The notes: generated from the letters alone by a model not told the origin. A stretch of DNA of 38,634 nucleotides from Pedobacter sp. UBA4863 (GCF_002399615.1 NZ_DHDZ01000033.1:174336-212969); one strand, 5' to 3'. Positions 1-9,112 are shown, numbered from the stretch's first letter. Made by a program: numbers and translations.

Positions 1-263
1 ACTTCTGTTTCGCTCAGTAGATTCAGAGTTTTATCGAATTTATAGTTAGTGTAAATCTCCTGTTTTTTCCCTTTTTTGGTAAAGAGCAAATTAATGCTTC
101 CGTCTGTTTCGTTAATATTAAAAGCTTTAATGTCATTGGGCTTGGCCGTGGTTTTAATAGGATAAGCCTTGTCCTGGGCATTTAATGTTGACGATAGTAA
201 TAGGCAGGCTGCCACTATTCCAAATCCCTTGGTAGTGGCATTAATTTTTTTGATAAATTTCAT
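1..263 (-). CDS. Secreted protein of unknown function, N-terminal part only
   Basis: The gene starts with ATG at 263 and runs off the left edge of the window, so only 87 codons are visible. The first 30 residues form a signal peptide: Lys-rich start, hydrophobic stretch with VAACLLLSST, and a likely signal peptidase I site after LNAQ. The mature part seen is short, polar and beta-rich (…NETDGSINLLFTKKGKKQEIY…), and no family is recognised. It lies downstream of the histidine kinase on the same strand with about 100 bp between, so it could be co-transcribed. A 9-bp inverted repeat sits in the spacer. Confidence 0.7.
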   Translation of the reverse strand, partial: MKFIKKINATTKGFGIVAACLLLSSTLNAQDKAYPIKTTAKPNDIKAFNINETDGSINLLFTKKGKKQEIYTNYKFDKTLNLLSETE

Positions 264-271
264 TTCTAATT

Positions 272-311
272 TTGTGCTTTTTTATAAAAACTAAGTTCTA
301 TGAAAGCACAA
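272..311. repeat. 9-bp inverted repeat in the leader of the left-edge gene
   Basis: TTGTGCTTT at 272-280 is the exact reverse complement of AAAGCACAA at 303-311, with a 22-base loop. It ends 8 bases upstream of the start codon at 263. No T-run follows it on the minus strand, so it looks more like an operator or leader hairpin than a terminator. Function is unknown. Confidence 0.45.
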
Positions 312-363
312 AAGGCTACAATACGCATTGCCCGGGATTTTACATACCGGATTCAAGGTAGAA

Positions 364-2460
364 CTACACCGGAATAGAGATAAAAATCAACGTTCCGTAA
401 CCTAATTTTGAATTTAACTCCAAATTCCCTTTAACAAAATTTATTCTAGATTTCATATTTTGCAGGCCAATACCATTTACTTTGGCATTACCTTCAAAAC
501 CTTTCCCGTCGTCTTCTATGGTGCAAGTTAACTGCTTATCTATAAGTTCTATTTGTATATCCAGATTTTTTGCTTGGGCATGTTTAATCACATTGTTTAC
601 AGCTTCCTGAATTACCCTATACAACATAATCTCTATGTTTCTATCTAATCTTTTATCAATGCCATGTGCACCAAAACTAATTTCTACCACCTTAGAATCG
701 ATTACACTGACAAAATTTTCTATAGCATTTATCAACCCATTTTTCAACAAGGAATCAGGCATCATTCTATGAGATATGCTACGCATTTCTTGAGAGCTTT
801 CGGCCATCAATCCTATTGTTTTTTTAAATGTTTGTTTGGCTTCTATTGATGCGAAACTGATCTGCTCCTTTAGTGTACTCATGTTCATATTTACTACTGA
901 AAGCATTTGCCCAATGCCATCATGCAAATCGGAAGCAATACGTGTACGTTCATTTTCTTCGGCTTCTATTACCGCTCTTGTGGCTTTTTCTTGTTGCATG
1001 GCAATTTCTTCTTGTAATCTTGCCCTGTGCTCTATTTTCTTTCTACGATTGTGCTGATATACGATAATTCCAGTTAGTACAAACAAACCAACAATAATAC
1101 CAATGGTGGTGTTTCTTTTGCTAATCTCTAATTGTTGTATGGTGGTTTGCTTATGGAGCAATGAAATTTTTTGGTTGGCATTTCTACCCTGCAGTTCTTT
1201 TTGTCTTATGATATTTTTTTGGTGGCCAAGATCTAAATCTTTATTCAGCAAACTTATTTTATTTTTTTCTAACAACAGGTTATTAGAATTGAGAAGCAGT
1301 TCCTTGTTTTGCAGGTTAAGTTGCTGTATAGTGTTAGTTTTGGTTAACAACGCTATTTGAGATTGCTTTTTTTGTGTTTGATATTTGACATTCATTTCTT
1401 GAATTTGTGAGTTCAATGCCGCTTTGTAATTCTCTTCTGCTAAAGTATCGCGTTTATTAGAATATAAATAAGCAGAATCATTCTTACCTAATTGATGGTA
1501 ATTATCAGCAAGGGCACCGTACATTTTTTCTAAATTTCTATTGTTTTTAGACTTTTTCTCTAATTCAATGGCCAATAAATTATATTTCAATGCATTACTA
1601 TAATCTTCTATTTGGTAATATGTGCGCCCCAGATTTTGATAAATACCTCCTAGATTGGTGTAATTTCCAACTTTTTTAGACCATTTTTCTGCCTCTATAA
1701 AATATTCTATTGCCTTTGGTTTATTGTTAAGTATTGATTTTATAGTTGCAAGATTCATATAAAGCATTGCCAATACCACTTCAATTTTCTCGGCTTTAGC
1801 CAATTCTATCGCTTGCATATAAACATCTCCTGCTTTTCCCCATTCTTTTAGCTCCTTATAGGCCACCCCTAAGGAATTTAATGCAATTAAATAAGTACGT
1901 CTCTCTTTCAGATTTTTTGCAATAGCAATATCTTGTTGCAAAAAATCAACCGCAGAGCGATAATCTTTTTGCCTAATGTAGGTATTTGCAATATCGCCGT
2001 AACATTTGGCTATGGCTGTCTCGTCTTTTAGTTTTTCGTATCCTCTTAAGGCTTCAAATAAAAACTTTAGTCCTTCGCTGTGCTTTCCTATTCCACTTAG
2101 GGCGGCTCCATTATTTTGTTTAGCTTGGCAAATAAGCATTAAGTCTCCCGCCTTTTCTGCATACCCAATAGCTTTAGTATGATAAATAATAGCACTATCA
2201 GCCAATCCCATATTCAATAAAATTACCCCTTTTATATTATAAGTAAGTGCTTCCTTGTTAGCTATTTTATATTTATCTGCCAAAAAAACAGCAGAATCTA
2301 TATACAGTTTAGCTTTCTTTAAGCTCACATTAAAATTACTTCTAGTTGATACAACAAGTTGATCTATTTTATTTGGTACATCAACCACTTTGGCAGATTG
2401 AGCGAAAGAGCATACCCTAAGTATTACAAGAAGAAATGTTACACTAGGTAATTTAAACAT
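364..2460 (-). CDS. TPR-containing sensor histidine kinase (HisKA_3 type)
   Basis: Two-component sensor of 698 aa. A signal peptide (MFKLPSVTFLL…SFAQ) leads into tandem tetratricopeptide repeats over roughly residues 35-350, then a Gln/Leu-rich coiled coil (about 355-455) and one membrane segment (TTIGIIVGLFVLTGIIVY). The cytoplasmic part has an H-box with DLHDG (His at about 513) and a HATPase_c domain (IQEAVNNVIKHA N-box, DDGKGF and GIGLQNM G-boxes). The TPR region is therefore probably periplasmic. The H-box type is the one that pairs with LuxR/NarL regulators, and such a regulator is divergent 51 bp away. An in-frame ATG at 2508 exists, but it lies at the promoter's upstream element and would put extra charged residues before the signal peptide, so the ATG at 2460 is preferred. 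The ligand is unknown. Confidence 0.93.
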   Translation of the reverse strand: MFKLPSVTFLLVILRVCSFAQSAKVVDVPNKIDQLVVSTRSNFNVSLKKAKLYIDSAVFLADKYKIANKEALTYNIKGVILLNMGLADSAIIYHTKAIGYAEKAGDLMLICQAKQNNGAALSGIGKHSEGLKFLFEALRGYEKLKDETAIAKCYGDIANTYIRQKDYRSAVDFLQQDIAIAKNLKERRTYLIALNSLGVAYKELKEWGKAGDVYMQAIELAKAEKIEVVLAMLYMNLATIKSILNNKPKAIEYFIEAEKWSKKVGNYTNLGGIYQNLGRTYYQIEDYSNALKYNLLAIELEKKSKNNRNLEKMYGALADNYHQLGKNDSAYLYSNKRDTLAEENYKAALNSQIQEMNVKYQTQKKQSQIALLTKTNTIQQLNLQNKELLLNSNNLLLEKNKISLLNKDLDLGHQKNIIRQKELQGRNANQKISLLHKQTTIQQLEISKRNTTIGIIVGLFVLTGIIVYQHNRRKKIEHRARLQEEIAMQQEKATRAVIEAEENERTRIASDLHDGIGQMLSVVNMNMSTLKEQISFASIEAKQTFKKTIGLMAESSQEMRSISHRMMPDSLLKNGLINAIENFVSVIDSKVVEISFGAHGIDKRLDRNIEIMLYRVIQEAVNNVIKHAQAKNLDIQIELIDKQLTCTIEDDGKGFEGNAKVNGIGLQNMKSRINFVKGNLELNSKLGYGTLIFISIPV

Positions 2461-2480
2461 AATTGTTCGATATTTTTTTT

Positions 2481-2508
2481 CAAATATAATTTTATTCTTT
2501 ACTTTCAA
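2481..2508 (-). promoter_or_regulatory. Bacteroidota-type promoter for the histidine kinase
   Basis: On the minus strand TATATTTG (2488-2481) matches the -7 consensus TAnnTTTG, and a TTG lies 17 bases upstream (2508-2506). Using the rnpB spacing, transcription would start near 2475, about 15 bases before the ATG at 2460. This supports that start. The box lies in the 51-bp spacer shared with the divergent response regulator. Confidence 0.55.
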
Positions 2509-2511
2509 CTA

Positions 2512-3132
2512 ATGAACCAAAATAATATATATATTATTGATGACCACCAACTTGTGATAGATGGAATACAGCTAATGGTAGCTGGAAATGGCATCAATGT
2601 AGTAGGTAGTAGCAACTCTGCAAAAACAGCTTTAGAAGAAATTATCACTCTAAAACCTGACTTGGTTATTTCTGACATAAGTATGCCCGAAATAACCGGT
2701 GTTGAACTAGTAAAACGATTAAAGCAGCAAATGCCTGCGTTAAAAATCCTAATGCTATCTATGTTTGACAATCCGACACTGCTTAATGATCTAATGCATA
2801 GTAATATTAATGGCTTTGTATTAAAGAATAAAGGAAAAGACGAATTACTCTATGCCATAGAACAGATAGCTAAAGGGCATGTCTATTTTTCTACAGAGAT
2901 TATGCAATATTTGTTAAGCTTCAAAAAAAACAATAATTCGCCACACCTGACGCTACGTGAAATAGAAATAATTAAACTATTGGATAAAGGTTTAAATTCT
3001 TCGCAAATGGCAAATACACTTTTCATTAGCGAAAATACAGTAGAAACCCATCGTCGTAATATTTTAAGAAAAACCGATACACACTCGGCAACAGAGCTTT
3101 TAAGATATGCAAGAGATAACAAATTGATATAA
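2512..3132 (+). CDS. Response regulator, NarL/FixJ (LuxR-HTH) family
   Basis: A 206-aa two-domain response regulator. The receiver domain (about 1-120) has the acidic pair D10-D11, the probable phosphoacceptor D55 in LVISDISMP, a Ser in ILMLS and the conserved Lys in GFVLKNKG. A LuxR-type helix-turn-helix follows (about 140-206: LTLREIEIIKLLDKGL, SENTVETHRRNI). It is divergent from the TPR histidine kinase and is almost certainly its partner, since HisKA_3 kinases characteristically phosphorylate this class. Target genes are unknown; the neighbouring secreted proteins are possible. It converges on the NHL-repeat gene with a hairpin terminator between. Confidence 0.95.
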   Translation: MNQNNIYIIDDHQLVIDGIQLMVAGNGINVVGSSNSAKTALEEIITLKPDLVISDISMPEITGVELVKRLKQQMPALKILMLSMFDNPTLLNDLMHSNINGFVLKNKGKDELLYAIEQIAKGHVYFSTEIMQYLLSFKKNNNSPHLTLREIEIIKLLDKGLNSSQMANTLFISENTVETHRRNILRKTDTHSATELLRYARDNKLI

Positions 3133-3135
3133 AAC

Positions 3136-3176
3136 AAGAAAGAGCTTTAAATAAGAATTCTCTTTCTTCTTTATTT
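3136..3176. terminator. Bidirectional intrinsic terminator
   Basis: AAGAAAGAG (3136-3144) and CTCTTTCTT (3160-3168) form a perfect 9-bp stem, followed by a T-rich run on the plus strand. It lies between the convergent response-regulator and NHL-repeat genes and can serve both. The stem has only three G/C pairs, so its strength is uncertain. Confidence 0.6.
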
Positions 3177-3177
3177 T

Positions 3178-5661
3178 TTAATTACGAATTATTTTTATTA
3201 TCTCAGTTCTCCCTACTTTTAACAAGTAAACGCCATTTTCAAATCGTTTAAGGTCTATTTCTGCAGTTCCTTCTGCATCTAGTGTTTGGGTAAGTAATTG
3301 CTTACCTGTTATGTCATATAATACAGCCTGTTGCCACGGATTTGATTTTATTGTAACCTTATGGCCTGTGGGATTAGGCCAAGCAATTACATTCTCCTTA
3401 TTTAAGGATAACTTTACCACGCTAATCTCACTAAAACCAAAATCGCCATCATTATCTACATTTTTTATGCGATAGTAATTATCACCATTTTGTGCCGAAA
3501 AGTCTGTATAGTTGTAAGACTTTGTAGCATTAGGTTTAATAACTGCTATAGCCTTAAAATTTATACCATCTGTACTTCGTTCTACCTCGTAACGTGATAA
3601 ATTAACTTCGGTTGCTGTTGCCCAATAAAGTTTTATCTGACTTACGCTTGGCTTAGCCGTAAAAGCAGACCATGTAACAGGCATAGCACTATCATTAGTA
3701 ATTACCCTTACACGATTGTTTACTACGTCTGTAAAATAAATATGTCCATTATTGTCAACCACCATAGATGCAATTTCTTCTGCCGTTGATAAATTCACAT
3801 TAACATCATCCTTAACACCGCCGCCACTGGCGAAAGAGCGATATACGGTTTCGGTATTAGTTGCCAATGCCAGTTTATAAACCACTCTAGAAAAAGCATT
3901 TGATTTATAACTGTAATATAAATTGTTACGTGATGGATCAATTGTAAGTGTAACATTAAAGCCACTGGTACCACCTGTAAAAGTTCTTATAGTAGTTATC
4001 CTACCGGCCACAATATCTAATTTTCTAATTTTCGAAAAATTATTAAAAAAGTAAAGCATACCATTATTATCCGCAACAATATGACTTGCATTAATAGCAG
4101 CTTCTGCCGTCGCTACATCATCTCCTGTATTATATCCCCCTCCAGCAATTCTCGTGATGATCCCCGTAGCAACGGCAATTTTTCTAATAAATGTATTATC
4201 TTGGATAAAATAAATATCACCATTGGGGGCTATAGTCAACCCTGTTGGAAAAACTTGAGCCGATGTAGCCAATCCATTATCACCCGTGTTGCCTCTAGTT
4301 CCCGTTCCGGCAACAATATAAACTTTGTTATTGGCAATATTTACCTTCTTAATATATTGGCTATCCCAGAAATAGAGGTTTCCTGCTGCATCTGTATGTA
4401 CATAATTAGGATTTGAATTTATGGAAACACTTGTAGCCAGAAGATTATCGTATTGGTTAGCGGGGGTACTGATTGCTGTTCCGGTGCCCACGTAAGTAGA
4501 TATTAGCCTAGTGGTGGCTGTAACTTTTCTAATTCTAGCATAGTCTATAATAAATAAATCACCCGATGAATTAAGGGCTATACTTTTAGGTTCGTTTATT
4601 TTAGCATTAATAGCCAACAAACCATCGCCAGCAAAAATCCCAGCGCCATTGCCCGCATAAGTTTGTGCCGTTTTGGCCGTAACATCAACCTTTAACAAAC
4701 TATAATCCAAAGCAATGTACACATCATCGGTATTAGGTATGGTAGCTACAGACATAATTACCTTCGATGGATGACGGTACACCCTTGAAATAATACCTGT
4801 GGCCAAATCTATTTTACGCATGTCAGTAGAAAGATTGCTCGTAATAAACAAGCTGTTGTTATTTATAGAAAGTTTACAAGGATAATAGAGCGTAGCCATG
4901 GTTGCCAATCCTCCATCGCCACTACTACCTCCATTTCCAGAAATACCTGCTATTGTGCTTATTGTATTTGTATTGGCCTCAATTTTATGAACAATATGTT
5001 TTGCATAGTTTGCCAAGTATATATTACCTGCCTGATCAACTTCAATTCCTGAAGTACCATCAAAATGCGACTCATTTACAGATGTCAAAATCGTACTGAT
5101 AATTCCTGTGCTTAAATTTATTTTACGTAAAGCACCATAGCATGACAGCAATAAATTCCCGTTACCATCTAGCTTTAAATCTACTGGATTGTTCATCCCT
5201 GCATTTGTAGCTAAACCACCATCGCCAGAATGTATATTTGATCCATTTCCACCTATTAAAGTAATGGTATTAGTAAGCACATGTATTTTATACACCTTAC
5301 GTGCGTAGGCATCAGAAAAGTAAACATCTTCTCCCGATGGTGCTACGGCCAAGCCCATTGGTCTATCCATAGCTACTTTTGTTGCTGGCAAGGAAGTATT
5401 TAAATCGCCATAGTACCCATTACCTGCCAGTGTAGTAATGATTCCTGTGGCCACATCTATTTTTCTTATCCTACGATTTTCATAATCGGCTATATAAATA
5501 TTACCACTAGCATCGGTAGCTAATCCACCACCCCGTAACATCATTGCTGCTTTTGTTTTCAAATCAGTATCTCCTGCTCCACCTCCCGCATAAGTAGCAA
5601 CTGTTTGTGCCTTAATGTAAAACGATAGAAATAGAATTAAAATGGTAAAAGTCCTTTTCAT
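3178..5661 (-). CDS. Secreted NHL-repeat protein with type IX secretion tail
   Basis: An 827-aa exported protein. The signal peptide is MKRTFTILILFLSFYIKAQT. Residues ~25-640 consist of repeated NHL-type blades (patterns such as GLATDASGNIYIADYENRRI and RKIDVATGIITTLAGNG), predicted to form one or two beta-propellers. A fibronectin-like module follows (WSAFTAKPSVSQIKLYW … NYYRIKNVDNDGD). The last ~70 residues form a Por_Secre_tail/type A sorting domain (AWPNPTGHKVTIK … YDITGKQLL … ENGVYLLKVG), which in this phylum directs export by the type IX system and surface anchoring or release. The binding partner is unknown. It lies next to the TPR sensor pair, which may or may not be relevant. No exact promoter match was found upstream. 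Confidence 0.92.
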   Translation of the reverse strand: MKRTFTILILFLSFYIKAQTVATYAGGGAGDTDLKTKAAMMLRGGGLATDASGNIYIADYENRRIRKIDVATGIITTLAGNGYYGDLNTSLPATKVAMDRPMGLAVAPSGEDVYFSDAYARKVYKIHVLTNTITLIGGNGSNIHSGDGGLATNAGMNNPVDLKLDGNGNLLLSCYGALRKINLSTGIISTILTSVNESHFDGTSGIEVDQAGNIYLANYAKHIVHKIEANTNTISTIAGISGNGGSSGDGGLATMATLYYPCKLSINNNSLFITSNLSTDMRKIDLATGIISRVYRHPSKVIMSVATIPNTDDVYIALDYSLLKVDVTAKTAQTYAGNGAGIFAGDGLLAINAKINEPKSIALNSSGDLFIIDYARIRKVTATTRLISTYVGTGTAISTPANQYDNLLATSVSINSNPNYVHTDAAGNLYFWDSQYIKKVNIANNKVYIVAGTGTRGNTGDNGLATSAQVFPTGLTIAPNGDIYFIQDNTFIRKIAVATGIITRIAGGGYNTGDDVATAEAAINASHIVADNNGMLYFFNNFSKIRKLDIVAGRITTIRTFTGGTSGFNVTLTIDPSRNNLYYSYKSNAFSRVVYKLALATNTETVYRSFASGGGVKDDVNVNLSTAEEIASMVVDNNGHIYFTDVVNNRVRVITNDSAMPVTWSAFTAKPSVSQIKLYWATATEVNLSRYEVERSTDGINFKAIAVIKPNATKSYNYTDFSAQNGDNYYRIKNVDNDGDFGFSEISVVKLSLNKENVIAWPNPTGHKVTIKSNPWQQAVLYDITGKQLLTQTLDAEGTAEIDLKRFENGVYLLKVGRTEIIKIIRN

Positions 5662-5884
5662 ACAGTTATAAATTATTCCTCTACAAATTTCTGTACATAT
5701 CTAACGCAAGTAAATACCTTACATGCTGTATTTTAACTACTGTAAATCCAGTATAAACTGCCATCTATTCACTACAAAACACTAACTACCAGACAATTAT
5801 TCAGTTAAAACTAAAATACCATGTCAATATTTCCGAATTTTAAAATCAATTAATCGATGGCATCTGTTTTGACCTTAGCGTATT
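5662..5884. other. Intergenic spacer with no recognisable gene
   Basis: First part of the 301-bp AT-rich spacer between the divergent NHL-repeat and clpB genes. No ORF with coding character and no exact TAnnTTTG box was found on either strand. A weak hairpin TACTG-N6-CAGTA is present. The rest of the spacer holds the palindromic repeat at 5885-5938. Confidence 0.5.
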
Positions 5885-5938
5885 AACTACAAAGTAAAAG
5901 AACAACTAAAACTTGGAGTTCTTGGCGTCTTTGTGGTT
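5885..5938. repeat. Imperfect palindromic repeat upstream of clpB
   Basis: AACTACAAAG (5885-5894) pairs 9 of 10 with CTTTGTGGTT (5929-5938), and AAGAAC (5898-5903) pairs with GTTCTT (5918-5923). Together they make a 54-bp interrupted hairpin ending 24 bases before the clpB start. It resembles dispersed intergenic palindromes, but only one copy is seen here. A regulatory hairpin for clpB is the alternative. Confidence 0.5.
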
Positions 5939-5962
5939 TATAAATAAGAAGAAAACAACATT

Positions 5963-8554
5963 ATGAATTTTAACAATTTTACAATAAAAGCCCAAGAGGC
6001 TGTTCAAAAAGCCTCTGAAATTGCACAAGGCAACCAACAACAGGCCATAGAAACAGCACATCTGTTAAAAGGCTTGTTAACTGTTGATGAGAATGTTATT
6101 TCCTACGTTTTAAAAAAATTAAACGTAAACCTAAACGCACTTAACCAAAAGTTAGATGAGGATATTGCCAAATTCCCTAAAGTGAGTGGTAGTAATATTT
6201 ACTTATCTTCTAGTGCAAATACAGCATTACAAAAAGCACAAAATTTCTTAAAAGAATTTAAAGACGAGTTTGTTTCTGTAGAACATGTACTTTTAGGAAT
6301 TTTAGCAGCAAATGATGCTACAGCTAAGTTATTAAAAGACCAAGGCGTAAACGAAAAAGACCTTAAAAAAGCCATTACCGAATTGCGTGGAGATAATCGT
6401 GTAACCGATCAAAATGCCGAAGCTACTTACCAAGCTTTGGGCAAATATGCACGTAACCTAAACGAATATGCCGAAAGCGGAAAGTTAGATCCCGTAATTG
6501 GTCGTGATGAAGAAATTAGAAGGGTAATCCAAATTCTATCTCGTAGAACGAAAAACAACCCTATCTTAATTGGTGAGCCAGGCGTGGGTAAAACTGCCAT
6601 TGCCGAAGGCATCGCTTTTAGGATTATCAAGGGCGATGTGCCTGAAAACCTAAAATCGAAAGTGGTGTATTCTTTAGACATGGGAGCGCTTATCGCGGGA
6701 GCTAAGTATAAAGGCGAATTTGAAGAACGTTTAAAAGCCGTAGTAAAAGAAGTTACGCAGAGCGATGGCGAAATTGTGCTTTTTATTGATGAGATACACA
6801 CTTTAGTGGGTGCTGGCGGTGGCGAAGGCGCCATGGACGCAGCAAACATCTTAAAACCTGCCCTAGCCCGTGGCGAATTGAGGGCTATTGGCGCAACCAC
6901 GCTAGATGAATATCAGAAATACTTAGAAAAAGACAAAGCTTTAGAGCGCCGTTTCCAAAAAGTAATGGTAGATGAACCCGATACGCAAGATGCCATTTCT
7001 ATTTTGCGTGGCTTAAAAGAACGTTACGAAACCCACCATAAGGTGCGTATCAAAGACGAAGCCATTATAGCCGCCGTAGAAATGAGCCAACGTTACATTG
7101 CCGATCGCTTTTTGCCCGATAAAGCCATCGACTTAATGGACGAAGCAGCATCGAAATTACGTATGGAGATGGACAGTGTGCCAGAAAATGTAGATGCTTT
7201 AGATCGTGAAATTATGCGCTTAGAAATTGAAAGAGAGGCTATTAAACGTGAGAAAGACGACAACAAAGTAAAAGAACTGAGCGGACAAATTGCTAACCTT
7301 TCTGCAGAGCGAGATGAGTTTAAAGCAAAATGGCAAGGCGAAAAAGATTTGGTAGATGCCATTAATACTGAAATTGAACAAATTGAAGCTTACAAATTAG
7401 AGGCAGAACAAGCAGAACGTGCCGGCGATTACGGAAAAGTAGCTGAATTACGTTACGGCAAAATAAAAGAAGCACAAGACAAAGTTGAAAAATTGAAAGC
7501 CGATTTGGAAAGTCGTCAGGATGAAAGCCGTATGCTGAAAGAAGAAGTAACTGCCGATGATATTGCTGGTGTAGTTGGTCGTTGGACAGGTATCCCGGTA
7601 ACCAAATTGGTATCGAGCGAACGCGAAAAACTGCTACATTTAGAAGAAGAACTGCACAAACGTGTAGCGGGGCAAGATGAAGCTATCGAAGCCATTTCTG
7701 ATGCGATCCGTCGCTCACGTGCAGGCCTGCAAGATAAACGTAAACCCATTGGTTCGTTCATTTTCTTAGGTACAACTGGTGTAGGTAAAACCGAACTGGC
7801 CAAAGCTTTAGCCGAGTTTTTGTTTAACGATGAAAACGCCATGACCAGAATTGACATGAGCGAGTACCAAGAGCGCCATGCGGTAAGCCGTTTAATTGGT
7901 GCGCCTCCAGGATATGTAGGCTACGATGAAGGTGGTCAGTTGACTGAGGCGGTACGAAGAAAACCATATTCGGTGGTGTTGCTAGATGAGATTGAGAAAG
8001 CCCATCCAGATGTATTCAATATTTTATTGCAAGTATTAGATGACGGCAGATTGACGGATAACAAAGGTCGTGTAGTGAATTTTAAAAACACCATCATCAT
8101 CATGACTTCTAACATTGGTTCGCACTTAATTCAAGATAATTTCAAAAACTTGGATGATGAAAATCGTGATGAAGTGGTGGCCAAAACAAAGAATGAGTTA
8201 TTCGAATTACTAAAACAAACCATCCGTCCAGAGTTTTTAAATAGAATTGACGAGCTGATTATGTTTACCCCGTTAAACAGAACAGAAATCAGAGATATTG
8301 TGAGCTTGCAGTTCAAACACGTACAAGATACTTTAACCGAAATGGGCATTACCATGGAAGCAAGCGATGAAGCTTTAGATTGGTTGGCAGAACTCGGTTA
8401 CGATCCTCAGTTTGGAGCAAGACCATTAAAGAGAGTGATACAAAAGCGTATTTTGAATGAATTATCTAAAGAAATACTAGCCGGCAAAATAGATAAGGAC
8501 AGTAAAATCAAGTTAGATATGTTCGATCATCAGTTTGTTTTCTTAAATACCTAA
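5963..8554 (+). CDS. clpB: ATP-dependent disaggregase ClpB (Hsp100)
   Basis: An 863-aa ClpB of normal length. ClpB is a hexameric AAA+ machine that works with DnaK/DnaJ/GrpE to pull proteins out of aggregates in the cytoplasm. The Clp N-domain repeats cover about 1-150. NBD1 has Walker A GEPGVGKT near residue 204 and Walker B VLFIDEIHTLVGAG. The long coiled-coil middle domain spans about 410-530 and separates ClpB from ClpA/ClpC. NBD2 has Walker A GTTGVGKT near 602, Walker B SVVLLDEIEKAHPD and the arginine-finger region ARPLKRVIQKRI. The start MNFNNFTIKAQEAVQKA is the family's usual N-terminus. It is monocistronic, with a strong hairpin terminator after it. No CIRCE-like operator was seen upstream. 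Confidence 0.98.
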   Translation: MNFNNFTIKAQEAVQKASEIAQGNQQQAIETAHLLKGLLTVDENVISYVLKKLNVNLNALNQKLDEDIAKFPKVSGSNIYLSSSANTALQKAQNFLKEFKDEFVSVEHVLLGILAANDATAKLLKDQGVNEKDLKKAITELRGDNRVTDQNAEATYQALGKYARNLNEYAESGKLDPVIGRDEEIRRVIQILSRRTKNNPILIGEPGVGKTAIAEGIAFRIIKGDVPENLKSKVVYSLDMGALIAGAKYKGEFEERLKAVVKEVTQSDGEIVLFIDEIHTLVGAGGGEGAMDAANILKPALARGELRAIGATTLDEYQKYLEKDKALERRFQKVMVDEPDTQDAISILRGLKERYETHHKVRIKDEAIIAAVEMSQRYIADRFLPDKAIDLMDEAASKLRMEMDSVPENVDALDREIMRLEIEREAIKREKDDNKVKELSGQIANLSAERDEFKAKWQGEKDLVDAINTEIEQIEAYKLEAEQAERAGDYGKVAELRYGKIKEAQDKVEKLKADLESRQDESRMLKEEVTADDIAGVVGRWTGIPVTKLVSSEREKLLHLEEELHKRVAGQDEAIEAISDAIRRSRAGLQDKRKPIGSFIFLGTTGVGKTELAKALAEFLFNDENAMTRIDMSEYQERHAVSRLIGAPPGYVGYDEGGQLTEAVRRKPYSVVLLDEIEKAHPDVFNILLQVLDDGRLTDNKGRVVNFKNTIIIMTSNIGSHLIQDNFKNLDDENRDEVVAKTKNELFELLKQTIRPEFLNRIDELIMFTPLNRTEIRDIVSLQFKHVQDTLTEMGITMEASDEALDWLAELGYDPQFGARPLKRVIQKRILNELSKEILAGKIDKDSKIKLDMFDHQFVFLNT

Positions 8555-8616
8555 AAAAGATATAATTTTTTAATGGTTTGCTTTTGGCAATCACTCTAAA
8601 TTCGCACTATCAATTT

Positions 8617-8648
8617 ATAAGTGGGTGGAAACACCCACTTATTTATTA
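8617..8648 (+). terminator. Intrinsic terminator of clpB
   Basis: ATAAGTGGGTG (8617-8627) and CACCCACTTAT (8632-8642) form a perfect 11-bp stem closed by a GAAA tetraloop and followed by TTATT. It lies 62 bases after the clpB stop. The stretch 8649-8874 beyond it is AT-rich and shows no gene. Confidence 0.8.
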
Positions 8649-8874
8649 AAACAGCATTGAAATACCTAGCCCCTACTTTTTCTTCCTTATTAAATTTGTA
8701 TTATAAAAATGCTACCTCTATCTTAAATTTCACTAAAACAGTCTTAAAATAACGTTATACACAGACTATATTTTGCAGTTTTATTCCTATTATTAAATAA
8801 TTAGACACAGACATAAAATGCAAACAACTGAAAAATAATTGGTTGCATAATTTTCAGCATATTTTCTAAAAATA

Positions 8875-8905
8875 TTTGCAAAAAATAATAAAAACAGTAC
8901 TTTTG
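8875..8905 (+). promoter_or_regulatory. Promoter of tRNA-His, exact consensus match
   Basis: TTTG (8875-8878), 19 bases, then TACTTTTG (8898-8905): a full match to the Bacteroidota sigma-A consensus TTTG-N19-TAnnTTTG. The predicted start near 8911 lies about 11 bases before the mature tRNA. Confidence 0.85.
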
Positions 8906-8921
8906 TGTCATTCAAAAACAC

Positions 8922-8996
8922 GGTGGCTGTAGCTCAGTTGGTTAGAGTATTGGTTTGTGGTGCCGAGGGTCGTGGGTTCGAGCCCCATCAGCCACC
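8922..8996 (+). tRNA. tRNA-His (anticodon GTG)
   Basis: The cloverleaf folds completely. The acceptor stem includes the histidine-specific G(-1) opposite C73. The D stem is GCTC/GAGT with one G-T pair, the anticodon loop TTGTGGT has GTG at 34-36, and the T arm is GTGGG-TTCGAGC-CCCAT. The genome reads CCGA after C73, so CCA is not encoded and must be added by the CCA-adding enzyme. Its own promoter precedes it and a terminator follows. Confidence 0.97.
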
Positions 8997-9005
8997 CCGA
9001 GTTTT

Positions 9006-9038
9006 AAAAGCAGTTCTGAAAAGAACTGCTTTTTTATT
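9006..9038 (+). terminator. Terminator of tRNA-His
   Basis: AAAAGCAGTTCT (9006-9017) and AGAACTGCTTTT (9022-9033) form a perfect 12-bp stem with a GAAA loop, followed by more T residues. This is a classical intrinsic terminator 9 bases after the tRNA. Confidence 0.9.
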
Positions 9039-9112
9039 TGAAATGTTTTGGATAAAGCGAAAAAACACTAACCATTATAATATTATTACTACTAAAAGAA
9101 ATTTTAAACTTT

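Noticed and set aside
4081..4416. A 111-codon plus-strand frame inside the NHL-repeat gene
   Set aside because: It is an antisense shadow of repeated propeller blades, with Cys/Ser/Ile-rich composition typical of such artefacts.
6427..6900. A long minus-strand frame (157 codons) inside clpB
   Set aside because: It is an antisense shadow of the ClpB NBD1 coding region; the plus-strand frame has full family motifs.
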